DNA from: Siphonodentalium dalli
Lineage: Eukaryota > Mollusca > Scaphopoda > Gadilida > Siphonodentaliidae
Reading direction: 5' to 3'
Length of the DNA stretch: 64,000 bases
NCBI GenBank assembly: GCA_032622095.1
Contig: CP136064.1
Location: 263,227,863-263,291,862, forward strand
Both the position numbers and the translations under genes were made by a program. Every line of letters starts with the position of its first letter. Within the stretch, counting starts at the first letter, position 1. A model generated the notes under the pieces. It did no database searches. It was not told where the DNA came from and was given only the letters and a program-made list of their open reading frames with translations. Below, piece by piece: positions 12,901 to 27,900 of the stretch.

Positions 12901-15900
12901 TGGACAACTTTATGTCATGATAATCAAAATAACCCCAGGACAGAAATTGTTCAAGAGAAAATTGAAATGGAAGAGCCAGAACGTATATCCTCAAAGTATA
13001 TTTGAATGGTTAGTTTTATTAATTTATTTTGGACATTCATGTTGTGATATCAAATAACACTGAGACTGAAATTGCTTGGGTAAAAACTACAATCAAAGGA
13101 CCATAACTCTACTAAAATGTCTGGCATAGCACTGGACACAAATAACAACTTACCACTGACTCAGATCTTCTAAAGAACAGCCTAAATTTATCTTGAATAA
13201 TCTTTTAGTACCTGAAACAACAAATGGTTAATATGATGATGTGTAAACATAATTTGCGAGCCCGATTTTCAATGTAACGTGATTATGGAAGAAGTGTGTA
13301 TCATTTGCATAATTTGGCAATGAATAGTTTAAATGAGACATATATGTAATCAAAATTCATTTTTTTCCAACATTTTTATCTGTTTGTATTTTTGGGGTAT
13401 CATTGCACTATTAATCGAGACTATATTTAACCTATAGATTGTGAGTTTAGAACTAGATTTTTCATGCAATTGAGATTTAGCAGTCATGTTTGGGCCTCAG
13501 ATCTACTCGACATATGCCTATTTTCACATTGATTTATGGCGTTTTTATTTGATAACCCTTCCACTGGACTGGAGCTTCCTGAACTTTTGAGAAAACCCTG
13601 TGCCAACAGATAAATCTTTTTTCCCCCAATAAATGTCAATTTATCTATATATACTGAGCTTGGACAGAATCTTCTATTTTGACTGTTAGAATTAATATCC
13701 ACATTTCATTAGACCGTTAGAATTAATATCCACATTTCATTTGACCGTTTGAATTAATATCCACATTTTGATATGACATAAAACAGCAACAAAATTACAA
13801 CGCCATAAGAGAGGTACATGTACTTTTTGGAAAAATTGTAATATTCCTTTATGAATAGTAAATGAAAGTATCAAAGGCACTGTAGCTCAACTTGGAGAGG
13901 AGGGTAAGTTAATTAATGTCATACATTACAGTCAATGGAGTGATAAGGAAAGTTGAAATGTCACCATGAAGATTCATGTGAGGTTTGAGATGAATCAGAT
14001 TAAAAATGTTAGTTGTAGGGCGTGCCAAAGGATTTAATCACGCAAAGAGTAAATACCAAAATGGCTGCCGGTGTCCATTTTTTTTATATAAAATATCGTT
14101 CAAATTCGATAAATGCCCGTAAATTTTCAAAATAATTCTTTAAAAAATGTACGTGCTGATAGATTGAAATGTGAAATTCAAAATGGCTGTTGGCGGACAC
14201 GACTGTCAATGAAATTCAAAACAATTTATAGCTACCATCTATAGGTCATCCCAAAGATCTGTAGAAAGTTTTCATGATCAGATAAGGAATGTGGCCTGTA
14301 GGGTGTCCCAGAAAGAAATTGTTTATGGATTCAAGGATGGACAACAGATGCTAACCATGGCAATATTTTAAGTCAAGTTGAGCTAATAAACAAAGATGTC
14401 TTTCAAGATAGTTCCCCAATCATGGATCCATATTCTCGTGGTTTTCTTACCTATGAAAACGGGTTCCATGAGGTTGATCTTTATTGGAGTTACCTCCCTG
14501 CCACTGTTAAACTCATTGATGATGCAGTGCAGTCTGGCTTGGTTCACCGATTCCATGATAACAGCTCTCACAGCTCGATAGTTAGCGTAAATGTGGAAAA
14601 ATGTCATTGACACAAACAACATCCATATTAACCTGAAGACAAAAATCGTTAAGCAGTTTATTCTATTATCTGTTAGGATGTGGAATATTACCATTACATG
14701 TTGAAACCGGCAGGTGGAAGAGAGAGGATTTGGATAAACGGTTATGTGTGTTTTGAGATAGGAACATCGTTGAGGATTAACTCCATTTAATCCATCAGAG
14801 TTGACTGCTTCACAAAGATAAATTTCTGGATAAATGGTGTCAATACTCTTAGTTTCATGGCTGATTATCTGATGACTAACTTAGTTTCATGGCTGGTTAC
14901 CTAATGACTAACTTAGTTTCATGGCTGGTTATCTGATGACTAACTTTCCACGTCAGACATCTAAATATTTACATAAATCAATCGAGAGGAGACAATCCAT
15001 AGTTTTGACACCACGCAATGTAATTTAATGTAAATATTGGACTTAAAGTGACTTATAGGCCTTAACGGCCGTGTGTATTGGACATGTAACATAACATTTG
15101 TATATGTATATGCAGGGTTTCCGCTAGGTGTTGGGGGGAATGTGGCCGTATTTGGGAAGCACATACTCGGTGCCCTGTCGGGAGAAAACTTGGATGTTTA
15201 TCACTAAAATGTAGCCATTTCCTTGTACCTGAGACAACAAGCAGGAACATTGAATCTTCCGATAGAAGCCAAATTAAAACAGATCATCTTTCTTTGATCT
15301 CAAGTTAATGAACTAAAAGCATGCAAGCACCACAATGTACAGTGGATACAACGACTTTAGAACAGTAGCAATTTAACCCAACATCAAAGGAACTACTGGG
15401 ATTGGCAAAAGAAACATTGTCACTCAGTGTCAAGTGTACTCTAGCAGTAAACCAGTGTGACCTCATGAGCAGAGCTCATGTCACGTGCTAAGGCAGGTAC
15501 TGCATGGTTTCTTTGTATTTTGTTCACAGTACCACTGAATCAAAACAATTTGGTGTAAAATCAAAAGCCATTCCTCAGATAGAGATGACCTCATGCTGGA
15601 TTCGTAGAATGGATAATTTTTTTCATTAATTGGATAGGGAATAAATACACTGATAATATTAAACTATTAATATTTTAATTGTTTTATTTTTAATTGAACA
15701 TTTCTTTGATATAGACCTTGTTTTGAGGTAAAATGTCTGCACTGTTCGTCACAGCGACTTCCAGACCTCACCTGTCTTCATGGTTGTAGCTCAGAATTCA
15801 GCTCCCTAATGACTTATATACCGATGTATAATGCGCATTTCGAGGGGAAATAGTGGGTCAGAATTTTTTTACTAAAAGACAGAAATCTAAGGTAAATTAA

Positions 15901-18900
15901 AATACGAGAGGCTGATCACAACTAAACTTTCGCCGAACTGTGCCCGTGGTCTGCACTACTGATCATGTCTTATTCATGCACCAATTACAAGATTCCTTGC
16001 AATCTGTTATTCATCAGTATCATTGATTGCTCGTCCTGTGTAAAAAGGGGGCTGAGCTAGGTCTGTGGCCAATATTAAGTCAAGGTTGGGGAAGGGAATG
16101 AGGCCGCTTGACGGCCGCCCTGCCGTAGTAGCGGAAACCCTGGTATATGCATATGCATTATATTTATACACAGTTCACTATAATAAACTATATTCAATTC
16201 AATTCAATATATCAATATTTTACAATGCTTACACATGATTTCCAGTTATATGTGGCATCAGCAACAGATTGCAAATTAACGCTGACAAGTTCACAAGAGT
16301 TTCCTGAAAAATGAACATCAAATGTTTAACTTGAATACTTAACAGTTAACCCTTCCATGACTGGAGCTTCCTGAAATTTTGCGAAAACCCTGTCAAAACA
16401 CTGAATATTGAGCAGCACAGTGAAAAACATGTGTGTTTTATCATCAATATGTATCTATATGCTAGGTTCAATATCACTTGCTGCATGCATTTTATCATAA
16501 ACATCTCAGTACATTATGTACAGAAATTTGATTTGGATGTAATCCGTGGGTTTTTTCATGAGTAGAAATCTTCTGGATGTTGAAAAGGAATATATGTGTA
16601 TATGTTTAACTAAAAAAAGTGTTCCAGTACTAGATTGTATTAATTATTAGATAATTAGAGAATCTGGATGACCCTGACAAAATATTCATTCAGCTTGTCA
16701 ATCAGAACTACCATGATATGCATTATAAATTTACTGGCCCCTGTTCCAGAATACAGTGTTTTTATTGCCTGTATAACAAAGAGTGTTGTGTATAAATCAG
16801 GTATTTTAATGCTGGTGAGTTCAGATGTTCAAAGTATATAATCTTGCTTAACAAATACTGTTTAGAGGTTACTAAAATACATAATCGTTTCTACCTACAT
16901 TAACTCTCATGACAGAGACATGCAGATCCATCTCGTCATGTCTAGGACTACTACTACTACTACTACGTAAGTGCGTCATATTAGAAATGTCAGACAGACA
17001 TGATGAGACATACCTGAGTTTCTCTGCCCTCAGCTTGTTATCATTGACATGCGACTCTGGTTAAACGTAATCCAATACACACTAACTGGTCACTGACACA
17101 CATGAGAATGTCATTGACGTGCGACTCTGGTTAAACGTAATCCGATACACACCTACTGATCACTGACACACATGAGAATGTTATTGACGTGCGACTCTGG
17201 TTAAACGTAATCCAATACACACTAACTGGTCACTGACACACATGAGAATGTCATTGACGTGCGACTACGGTTAAACGTAATCCGATACACACTAACTAAT
17301 CACTGACACTTGTGAGAATGTCATTTACATGCGACTACGGTTAAACATAATCCGACATTAATGTAAACCTGACATTTCATGTGTACAGACTTATGAACTT
17401 TCAATCTAATATATTTTATCTACAAAATGTAACCAGTTCATATTATCATCTGGCTGAAGAAGTCCATGTTATTATTCTATCCAATAGTATTTTCTATATT
17501 GTACAACCGATATTGTGTGAGTGTTCATTGATAATAGTTGCTTGTTACTTTCTTCAGGCAGGCATACTATCTGCATTCTGAAATCAAGCCTGTAAATTGT
17601 ATGTCTGACATTTGCAGAATGAGGTCCCAAGAGGGTGAATTTAGTGATGCTACCCTGCGCAGTGGGCTAGCATCACCAAACTCACCCTCGGGGGATCTCA
17701 ATCTGCAAATGTCAGATACACTATTTACAAATTTGACTGAAAATTGAAAGTATAACATATGCACAAAATATTTCTTTAAACAAGCAAGCATGCTTCCATG
17801 TTTTTCATATGCACTAGTTATGTATTTTTATCACCTGACCTGACTCCCATCCTTTGCCGATACATCAGCCATGTTGTTTCTGCGAGCTTGATGCTGTGTG
17901 AAGGCAGCTCTGGTAGCCCCTCCGGCGACGCCCACCAAAGACTGCACAATGAAAAGAGAATTTTTAAATTTAGTCCTAGTTTTGGCTTCAGACAAAAATG
18001 AGAACAACTTAAATTTTATTCTGCCAAACATAGGGCTTCACGGTTTTTCGGTATTTAGTCATACCGCGGTTTTATTTTTAATGCCGTGTAGTCGGTATTG
18101 GATTACTTGAATAGTCGGTATATCGCCGCAAACTACGTTTTCTTCCTTTAGTCGGTTTTACAGCAGCAAACATAAAAAAACTTGATATAATCAGAGGAAA
18201 TAACGCGCACTTGTAAGTAATGAACGAGAACGAGAACCAGCGAGACTGAACAAGAACCAGCAAAACGAGACGATAACCAGGCAGACGTCCAGAGCAAAGT
18301 GCGAAAAGCAATTTTAACAAAGGCAATGCCAACAGGTTGTACACTGATGGATGTGTGTTTATAGTCGTCTCATATGCAGCTTAAATTAGTATACACAATG
18401 CAATATTAGACCACGAACGCCATCCATACAATTACAAAATTTAAACGTTACTCTCACAATTGTTTCCAATTGCTAATGTTTATCCATCATCGAGACACCA
18501 CAGATAAATAGGTATTCGTTGGAGACGCCCTAACCTTTTTAGTATCTGGACTTAATTCCCCTCATGGTATAACTTCTTTAGAAAACGAACCAAGAGCCGT
18601 ATCAATTTGATTCTCGATAATAATTTGCTTTGTTGTGAATTAAAAATTGTGAATTAAATACCTGTTATTTTTGCATAAGCGACGTCATTAGGACCCCACA
18701 CATTGTTATAATCACAGGCGACATGCACAGTGTTGTCCTATTTTCGTATGTCCCCGTGACACTGCATTCACACGCGAATATTGAATTGCGTACTATACCA
18801 TAGGATCTTGACTAGCAAAATGTTTGGAAATTATTCTGAAATTATTTTGACGATATTTAGTCATACCGCGGTATTTCATTTAATACCGTAGTCGGTATTG

Positions 18901-21900
18901 TGGAGGTGGATACCGTGAAGCCCTAGCCAAACGTCTAGTGGCATCTACCCCTTCACCCCTTCACATCTACCCCTTCACATCTACCCCTTCACATCTATTA
19001 CCTGTGCTGCCTTTCTCTTTCCCTTCTCTTAACTCTTTGTCAGGTGAGCATGTCATATATGACATCATATCCACGAGTGAATATATATTTTGCAAATAAT
19101 CTGATTAACCCTTTGCCCAACAAACCGGCCAAATAAAGCTTCAACAGCCTAAAATATCTTCGGTCTGTCTCAATAGAACCATACAAATATGGATATCATT
19201 GGAACCGGATCATTGACCACATTGTGATGGTTACAGTTATGCCCTGTGCCAATGCATTCTCTTATATATGCGAGTCGACCATAGGTCGCCTCGCATATAT
19301 AAGAGAATGCATTGGCCTATCTTTTTTTAACACTTTTTACCATTTTTTCTTACATTCTTTAACAATTTTATAATTTTAAATGTGTTTGAGAATGCATTGG
19401 CACAGGGCCGTTCTGTTTGGTAAAGGGTTAATACAGTAACATTGACCTATTGTAAAATATAAATCATACAAACAACATTATTAAAAGCACATATCAATGT
19501 AAATAATAAAACTATTATCCATCCGCATGATATATATTAAAGCACAAATCAATGAAGATAATAAAACTATTATCCATCCACATGATATATATTAAAGCAC
19601 AAATCAATGTAGATAATAAAACTATTATCCATCCGCATGATATATATTAAAAGTTCCAATTTCCAAAGATGATTTTTCGAAGATTAGATTAGTACTGAAT
19701 GATGATGAATATGAATTTACTCTTGATGTTACCGACAGTTTGTTTAAATTTTGAGTAGTTATCACCCTGCATTCACAGTTCACTGTATCTGCACATGCAG
19801 GAGAAATGGGTGGTCTTCAATATTTTTGAGGTTTTTCCTATGGCAATCAGGGAGTCTCATGGACAATCCGTGAAACTTAACAGCTCTAAAACACGATACA
19901 TAATTTGTCTTCAAACTACATAACCTTAATCAAAACAAGAGTTATTCCTTAATTAGAGTTATGTTGCAAAGATGCTCTGTATGAAATAGCATGCTCTGAT
20001 ATTGCTCTTGCACAAACAAATATTATATTTACCCTTGCTATGCTGGCTACGCATGCTGACAATGTGATTCTCACCCCTGCTATGCTGGCTACACATGCTA
20101 ACAGTGTTATTCTTACCCTTGCTATGCTGCTACACATGCTAACAATGTGATTCTCACCCTTGCTATGCTGGCTACACATGCTAACAATGTGATTCTTACC
20201 CTTGCTATGCTGGCTACACTTTCAAACAATGTGATTCTCACCCTTGCTATGCTGGCTACACATGCTAACAATGTGATTCTTACCCTTGCTATACTGACTA
20301 CACATGCTAACAATGTGATTATTACCCTTGCTATGCTGACTACACATGCTAACAATGTGATTCTCACCCTTGCTATGCTGGCTACACATGCTAACAATGT
20401 GATTCTTACCCTTGATATGCTGGTTACACATGCTAACAATGTGATTCTTACCCTTGCTATGCTGGCTATACATGCTAACAATGTGATTCTCACCCTTGCT
20501 ATGCTGGCTACACATGCTAACAATGTGATTATTACCCTTGCTATGCTGGCTACACATGCTAACAATGTGATTCTTACCCTTGCTATACTGGCTACACATG
20601 CTAACAATGCGATTCTTACCCTTGCTATGCTGGCTACACGTGCTAACAATGTGATTCTTACCCTTGCTATGCTGCTACACATGCTAACAATGTGATTCTT
20701 ACCCTTGCTATGCTGCTACACGTGCTAACAATGTGATTCTTACCCTTGCTATGCTGCTACACATGCTAACAATGTGATTCTTACCCTTGCTATGCTGACT
20801 ACACATGATAACAATGTGATTCTTACCCTTGCTATGCTGGCTACACATGTTAACAATGTGATTCTTACCCTTGCTATGCTGGCTACACATGTTAACAATG
20901 TGATTCTTACCCTTGCTATGCTGGCTACACATGTTAACAATGTGATTCTTACCCTTGCTATGCTGCTACACGTGCTAACAATGTGATTCTTACCCTTGCT
21001 ATGCTGCTACACATGCTAACAATGTGATTCTTACCCTTGCTATGCTGACTACACATGATAACAATGTGATTCTTACCCTTGCTATGCTGGCTACACATGT
21101 TAACAATGTGATTCTTACCCTTGCTATGCTGGCTACACATGTTAACAATGTGATTCTTACCCTTGCTATGCTGACTACACATGCTAACAATGTGATTCTC
21201 ACCCTTGCTATGCTGGCTACACATGCTAACAATGTGATTCTTACCCTTGATATGCTGGTTACACATGCCAACAATGTGATTCTTACCCTTGCTATGCTGG
21301 CTATACATGCTAACAATGTGATTCTCACCCTTGCTATGCTGGCTACACATGCTAACAATGTGCTTATTACCCTTGCTATGCTGGCTACACATGCTAACAA
21401 TGCGATTCTTACCCTTGCTATGCTGGCTACACGTGCTAACAATGTGATTCTTACCCTTGCTATGCTGCTACACATGCTAACAATGTGATTCTTACCCTTG
21501 CTATGCTGCTACACATGCTAACAATGTGATTCTTACCCTTGCTATACTGGCTACACATGCTAACAATGCGATTCTTACCCTTGCTATACTGGCTACACAT
21601 GCTAACAATGTGATTCTTACCCTTGCTATACTGGCTACACATGCTAACAATGCGATTCTTACCCTTGCTATGCTGGCTACACGTGCTAACAATGTGATTC
21701 TTACCCTTGCTATGCTGCTACACATGCTAACAATGTGATTCTTACCCTTGCTATGCTGCTACACATGCTAACAATGTGATTCTTACCCTTGCTATGCTGC
21801 TACACATGCTAACAATGTGATTCTTACCCTTGCTATGCTGACTACACATGATAACAATGTGATTCTTACCCTTGCTATGCTGGCTACACATGTTAACAAT

Positions 21901-24900
21901 GTGATTCTTACCCTTGCTATGCTGGCTACACATGTTAACAATGTGATTCTTACCCTTGCTATGCTGCTACACGTGCTAACAATGTGATTCTTACCCTTGC
22001 TATGCTGCTACACATGCTAACAATGTGATTCTTACCCTTGCTATGCTGACTACACATGATAACAATGTGATTCTTACCCTTGCTATGCTGGCTACACATG
22101 TTAACAATGTGATTCTTACCCTTGCTATGCTGGCTACACATGTTAACAATGTGATTCTTACCCTTGCTATGCTGCTACACGTGCTAACAATGTGATTCTT
22201 ACCCTTGCTATGCTGCTACACATGCTAACAATGTGATTCTTACCCTTGCTATGCTGACTACACATGATAACAATGTGATTCTTACCCTTGCTATGCTGGC
22301 TACACATGTTAACAATGTGATTCTTACCCTTGCTATGCTGGCTACACATGTTAACAATGTGATTCTTACCCTTGCTATGCTGGCTACACATGTTAACAAT
22401 GTGATTCTTACCCTTGCTATGCTGGCTACACATGTTAACAATGTGATTCTTACCCTTGCTATGCTGGCTACACATGCTAACAATGTGATTTTTACCCTTG
22501 ATATGCTGGCTACACATGCTAACAATGTGATTCTTACCCTTGCTATGCTGGCTACACATGCTAACAATGTGATTCTTACCCTTGCTATGCTGGCTACACA
22601 TGCCCACACTGTGAAAGAGAAAGGAAGCATAGTTGCCAGAATCTCAATGAAGAATGAGGCATCATTCAGCACATCTGCAAACATCCTGGAACGAAATGAA
22701 AAACATATACTAAGATTAAATATATAAAAGAGAAAACAGCAAAACAGAAATACAAGCTGGTGTATAGATGAATATTAATCCTCTCTATACTAAATACTCA
22801 TTGACAAGTAGTTCTCTTAGGAAATGTTCCAATAATAAGTTCAACAAATTACTATACCATAAGTCGTTTGTTGAACTTATTATCTGAACATTTTTCAACA
22901 AAAAATAGGATTCCTTTTGCACTGTCTGTTGTCTGTTTATATTTCCTAAACACCCCTCCAGATGAATAATAAAACCAATAATGCTAAATAAAGTTGCTGT
23001 TGAGGTAGAGAAAAGTTTAGCTTTTTATGGAAGTCACAGTACTGCAACTTATATATAGATCTATTCTAAACCCACTCTTTGCTCAAAATAATGTGTATTT
23101 ACCAAATTGTCAAATTGATAATCTTAATTAAGTTATAATATTATTGGTGCGATAATTTTGTTCTGGTTCGGGTTTGGATTTAAACAAATTTTTCATCTAA
23201 GTGAAGCTAGATAGAACATGTGTTTTGCAATTCGTGTAAATGAAATGTCGAAATAATTCTCGATGCACATTATTGTTTTATTTTATTTGTTGAATTATTA
23301 AACACATCTAGGTGTACTGATATGATATTTGACCTTGAATTGTCCTGTGATTTCATAAATAATACAGGACCATCAACTGTTGGTCATTTGTAAATAAATC
23401 AGAGACAGTAAGCGATATGTCCTATCATTCTGAAAATTTGACAGGCATCATTTTGAAATGAACAGTACCAACCATTTTGTGACTGTCATTTTGACAGGCA
23501 GTCAAAAAAACATTATTTTGAGCCTTGCTAATCACCTTTCTTGGCGCTCTAGTGGATGAAGTAGAATGCAAGGTTGAAGATGTCTTGTTCTAATTATCTA
23601 ATGGAACTGTTGGTCTATTTGAATAATGATGGAAATTTAAGCCTGTATCGCTGTTTTGTCTTGCTATATTAATATGTAACATATATTTCATACAGTAATG
23701 CCCTAAATAATCGACTCCTTAACCACAGCAGAATTATGGGTAATTTTTCAGGATTTAGTCGGAAATATGGCTTGTTGCCATTCATCGGAAAGCTCTCACT
23801 GAGAGCTTTCGGATGAATGGCAACAAGCCATGTATCCGACTAAATAATGAAAAATTACCCATAATTCTGCTGTGGCTAAGGAGTCGATTATTTAGGGCAT
23901 TACTGTACAATGATGTGACAGTAATATAATATTTTTTTCACCCAATCACACAAAAGTAGGGGTCATTGGAAATATTGCAAAACATTTTACAAATCGTCAT
24001 TGATCGAGATATGTTAATCTAGGCATTCTTGAAATATATTTGCAGACTTATAACAACTTGACTGAATTGATCGGCTTGCAATTGTTGGATTGTACGCTAT
24101 TCAAATTTCATGCCAAGTTGTGACCCATGAGCAAGGTTGCTCGTACTGTGTCTGTTTCACACCACCCATGCGTTGAAAAGGTTAGTATGCTATATACCCC
24201 CCCCCCCCCCCCCCCCCCCCCCCGGGGTGCAGTAGATGGTTACTGAGTATAAGACTCATCAGGGTAATAATTGTCATTAGCATCTCAGAACAATTAATTA
24301 TAATTGGTTAAGCACTATATAAAAACTGTCATTATAAAGAAATTTCAGGGTACCAGTAATCCCTTGTAATTGACAACTTACATAAATTAAGGTTAAAATA
24401 TATTTGTTCATTTTTTGGCATGTGTGTAGCAGAAACAAATGTTATTTTAAGTAATCAGCGATCCTCCATGATATACTTACCTCCATCTTTTGGCATCATA
24501 GTCAAGACTTGTACTGTGAAATATAAATCATAAATAGCATTACTGATAAGAAAGAACATAGGTTTATATTATACTAGATTTTTCTCTTTGCCCTAAAAAT
24601 GTTTTATTGTGTATATTTATTTCAGATTTCAAGTGCCATTACATGTATATAATTATACACACAGATCATGACACCAGTCCCATGTGTTTAAAATTACGAG
24701 CGGCGTTGGCTGTGGTTATGCTGTTAAAATATTCACCTCTGTCAAAAACCGCCATAAACAGAAAGATTAGTAAAATACAGACAGACTTTGTTCCTATACC
24801 AATCAGAAATATGGTATAAACAGTATGTTATTGTCAATATTTTTTTCTTTGTTATGTAAACAAAAGCAAAAAACGTTACATTACCTGGCTTTTGTTTAGA

Positions 24901-27900
24901 TCCGGTAAACATAAAGAGCGTTATTTGTACTGTTTTCCTGATATGGAAATAATAAAGAGCGTTTATATCATTTGTGTGTGATTAACCAATAGAATTGTGC
25001 TGTGTTATGTAAACAGAAGCACAACTTCTGTAACACGAGCAGGCTCTTGTTTATGTACACCATGGTACGTATTGACGACAATATACTATTTACACACTAT
25101 TGAAACTATTTTTGGTTAGATATTGATTTTGTATATGAGTTTAAATATTTACCATTGACAGCTAATGATTAAATTATAACATATCAGTTCACATTTAAAT
25201 CCTCGTACAGAATCAAACAATTCTAATTGTACTCATTTTCCAATTTCAAATATGGCTGTAATATTGACTGAAAGAATTATGAGATATTTAAGATTATAAT
25301 TTTCCTTCCACATGTTGAGTCTTTGAAGATAACCCCTGTATAAGAACCATTTACCACCAGCATTCTCAATATATAACTTACCCTTGCAGCCAAGTAAACA
25401 CCAAGCTGCCAACCATACCAACACCATCTGAAATAGCAGAGACAACCCTATGTTAAAGACTTATTTTGGCAATCCTGAAAATAGTGTGTCCCCAGAGAGT
25501 GAATTTAATGACTCTATCCCATCTGGCAAACTAGCATCAACGAGTTCACCATCTGGGGACTTCATTTTGCTGAGGCCTCAACTGCTATGAGAGACATATT
25601 ATCAGATTATCTCCAGTTGAAGTTTGTGAACTTCACCCATTAGTCACCTCGATTATGCAATTTATCTTCTCCAAATTAGGGGATATAGAAACTGAACAGA
25701 AGGGAAAAAGTAACTAAAAACAATGTTAATTTGAGACTATAAATATTTCCAAGAAGATGATGCCTAAGCAGAATGAGGTCGACAGAGGGTGAACATGGTG
25801 ATGCTAGCCTGCTGTACAGGATAGCATCACTAAATTCACCCACTCTGTAACTCATTCTGCAAATGACAATCACTTCAATCTGATCCTAGGTCTCACATAG
25901 CAGTTGGGGCCTAAGCAGCATAAGGTCCCCAGTGGGTTAATTTGGTGATGCTAGCCTGCTGTGTGGGATAGTGTCATAAATCACTAAATTCACCCTCTGT
26001 GCCTAACACACTACTAGGCTTGGTTGACTGGCAGTTTGAGAAAAGACATCTAATGACAAATAATGTATGTTGCTGAAAATAATTACTGTGTGTCCACTTG
26101 GTTACCAGTAACTCCTATATTTGGCCATTATTATCAATTAAATAAGATAATTTTTGAGCATCTGATAATTGAGAAGATAAACACATGATGAATGTCGGGG
26201 CCTGCGAATATTCAAAATTTTATTCGATGTCGATATCATCATCGGAAAACTTCCAGTTTCTCGCCAGATAGCTCAAAATAGCGTCATAAATTTTCTTTCA
26301 CATTGGTACATGTATTTTCACATTGAGATTACGTCAACTAATTAAACACTAAAAAGTGTCTTTTTGGTGAAGATTAAAGTCGCCGTTTGACAGTTTGTAC
26401 CTAGCAAGGAGAATAAAATAACTATTTCCAAGAATTAAAAAAGTTTACACCCAATATTTTGTTATTTTTGAAAACAAAACTAAAAATAGATATCTGTCAA
26501 TCATAAAACTATTTATGTGCTGTGATATCATATTGCAGGGATTGCCCACATAAGCTATATATAGCGGTGATAATATTAATGATGATGAAATAATTCAGAC
26601 TCCTGAAAGCAATAGTCTGATTTTAACCCTTTCATGACTGCAGATTTCTGATTTTTTCAATTAATGAACTGGTACTGTACTGTCGTAAGTAAATGACTCA
26701 TTGAACCGGGATGGCACCCCAGTTATACCACACTTCGGTTAAAATTTAAACGCTGTTAAAACCACTAGACAACCAGAGGATTGTGAGGTAAGAACGGATG
26801 AAATCATCAACTGGTATGAAATGGTAACTTAGTTACAATTGCGGCTCTAACAAATTTTTAAAAAAAACTCTTAAAGTCAAAATATAACCTCAAATTGGCA
26901 CAAAATGAAGAAAATTACAAGAAAAATTGAATTTTATAAGTCGAAAAGCCCATAACTCTGAGAAAAATCATCAGATCAAACTCAAATTCGAACTTGACCT
27001 GTATCTTGATATGACTGATCCACATAAAAACGGTATTTGCAATTAAAGGATCCAAACTTGAGATATCATCTGGAAACCGAAATAGTGAGAAATTTTATAA
27101 GTAAAAAAAGTCGAAAAAGGGCCACAACTCTGTACATAGGGACGCACACCGGCTATTTTAATAGTCCCCCAAATTTTTTTTTCGGGGGACAAAAATGTCA
27201 TAGTCAGCAGTGTATGGGCAGTCAAGGAATATACATGTAACCAGAGTTTCTTTCCGCATTTATCCCAGTGCCACAGCTGTCACAAAACCGTTAACTGCAG
27301 TACAGTTATCAGTGGTTTCACTGCAGTTATAAACGCATAACAAACCCAGTTACTGGGTCAATTACTTGGGGCAGAACAGCATGCAGGTCTCACATAGGGA
27401 GCCTCGCTAATATAATAGAATGCATTGGCATAACAATATTTACCTTGACCTTGTAAGCCAGTGAATTCTCTTATACTTGCATATATAATAGAATGCAATG
27501 GCACATGATCTTTAATGCTGCACGAGCACAGCTCCCGTCATGAAAGGGTTAATAAGACTGTGATAAACTCTGAGTCAACTCACGCCTTAATAGCCAGGTT
27601 ATTGTTGCTGCTAATATTGTGGCATTCTCGTCACCGACTCCGACTCCCTTCAGCACAGCCTGGCCAGCTAAAGCTCCATTAATGCTGCTAGCGAAAGCCT
27701 GTGAATTAGGAACCTAGTTGGGATTAAGCCTGATTATAGCGTGCCTGTCATTTGCAGAATAACGTCCCCAGAGGGTAATTTAGTGACGCTATCCCGCATA
27801 TCCAAATTCACCCTCTGGGGACCTCATTCTACTCAGGCCTCATCTTCTCTGGAAAGTTTCTTAATTATCGAATTTCTATAGAAGCTTCTTCACATGGATT

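Larger units (their letters stand above)
22686..24480 (-). other. RUSF1 intron between exons 5 and 6
   Basis: Contents: MITE family B (22772-22990), the foldback at 23691-23907, and a poly-C run of about 34 at 24198-24232. The remainder, 22990-23690, shows nothing recognisable. Confidence 0.6.

Noticed and set aside
14396-14610. Plus-strand ORFs of 61-62 codons
   Set aside because: Antisense shadows of RUSF1 exon 9.
20025-22603. CRISPR-like regular spacing
   Set aside because: The whole 42-bp unit is repeated; there are no unique spacers, and the genome is eukaryotic.
20025-22727. Long ORFs on both strands (up to 182 codons) across the 42-bp array, resembling repetitive proteins
   Set aside because: The unit length is divisible by three and stop-free in several frames on both strands, so open frames are automatic. 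Only the minus frame continuing from RUSF1 exon 6 has any claim to translation.
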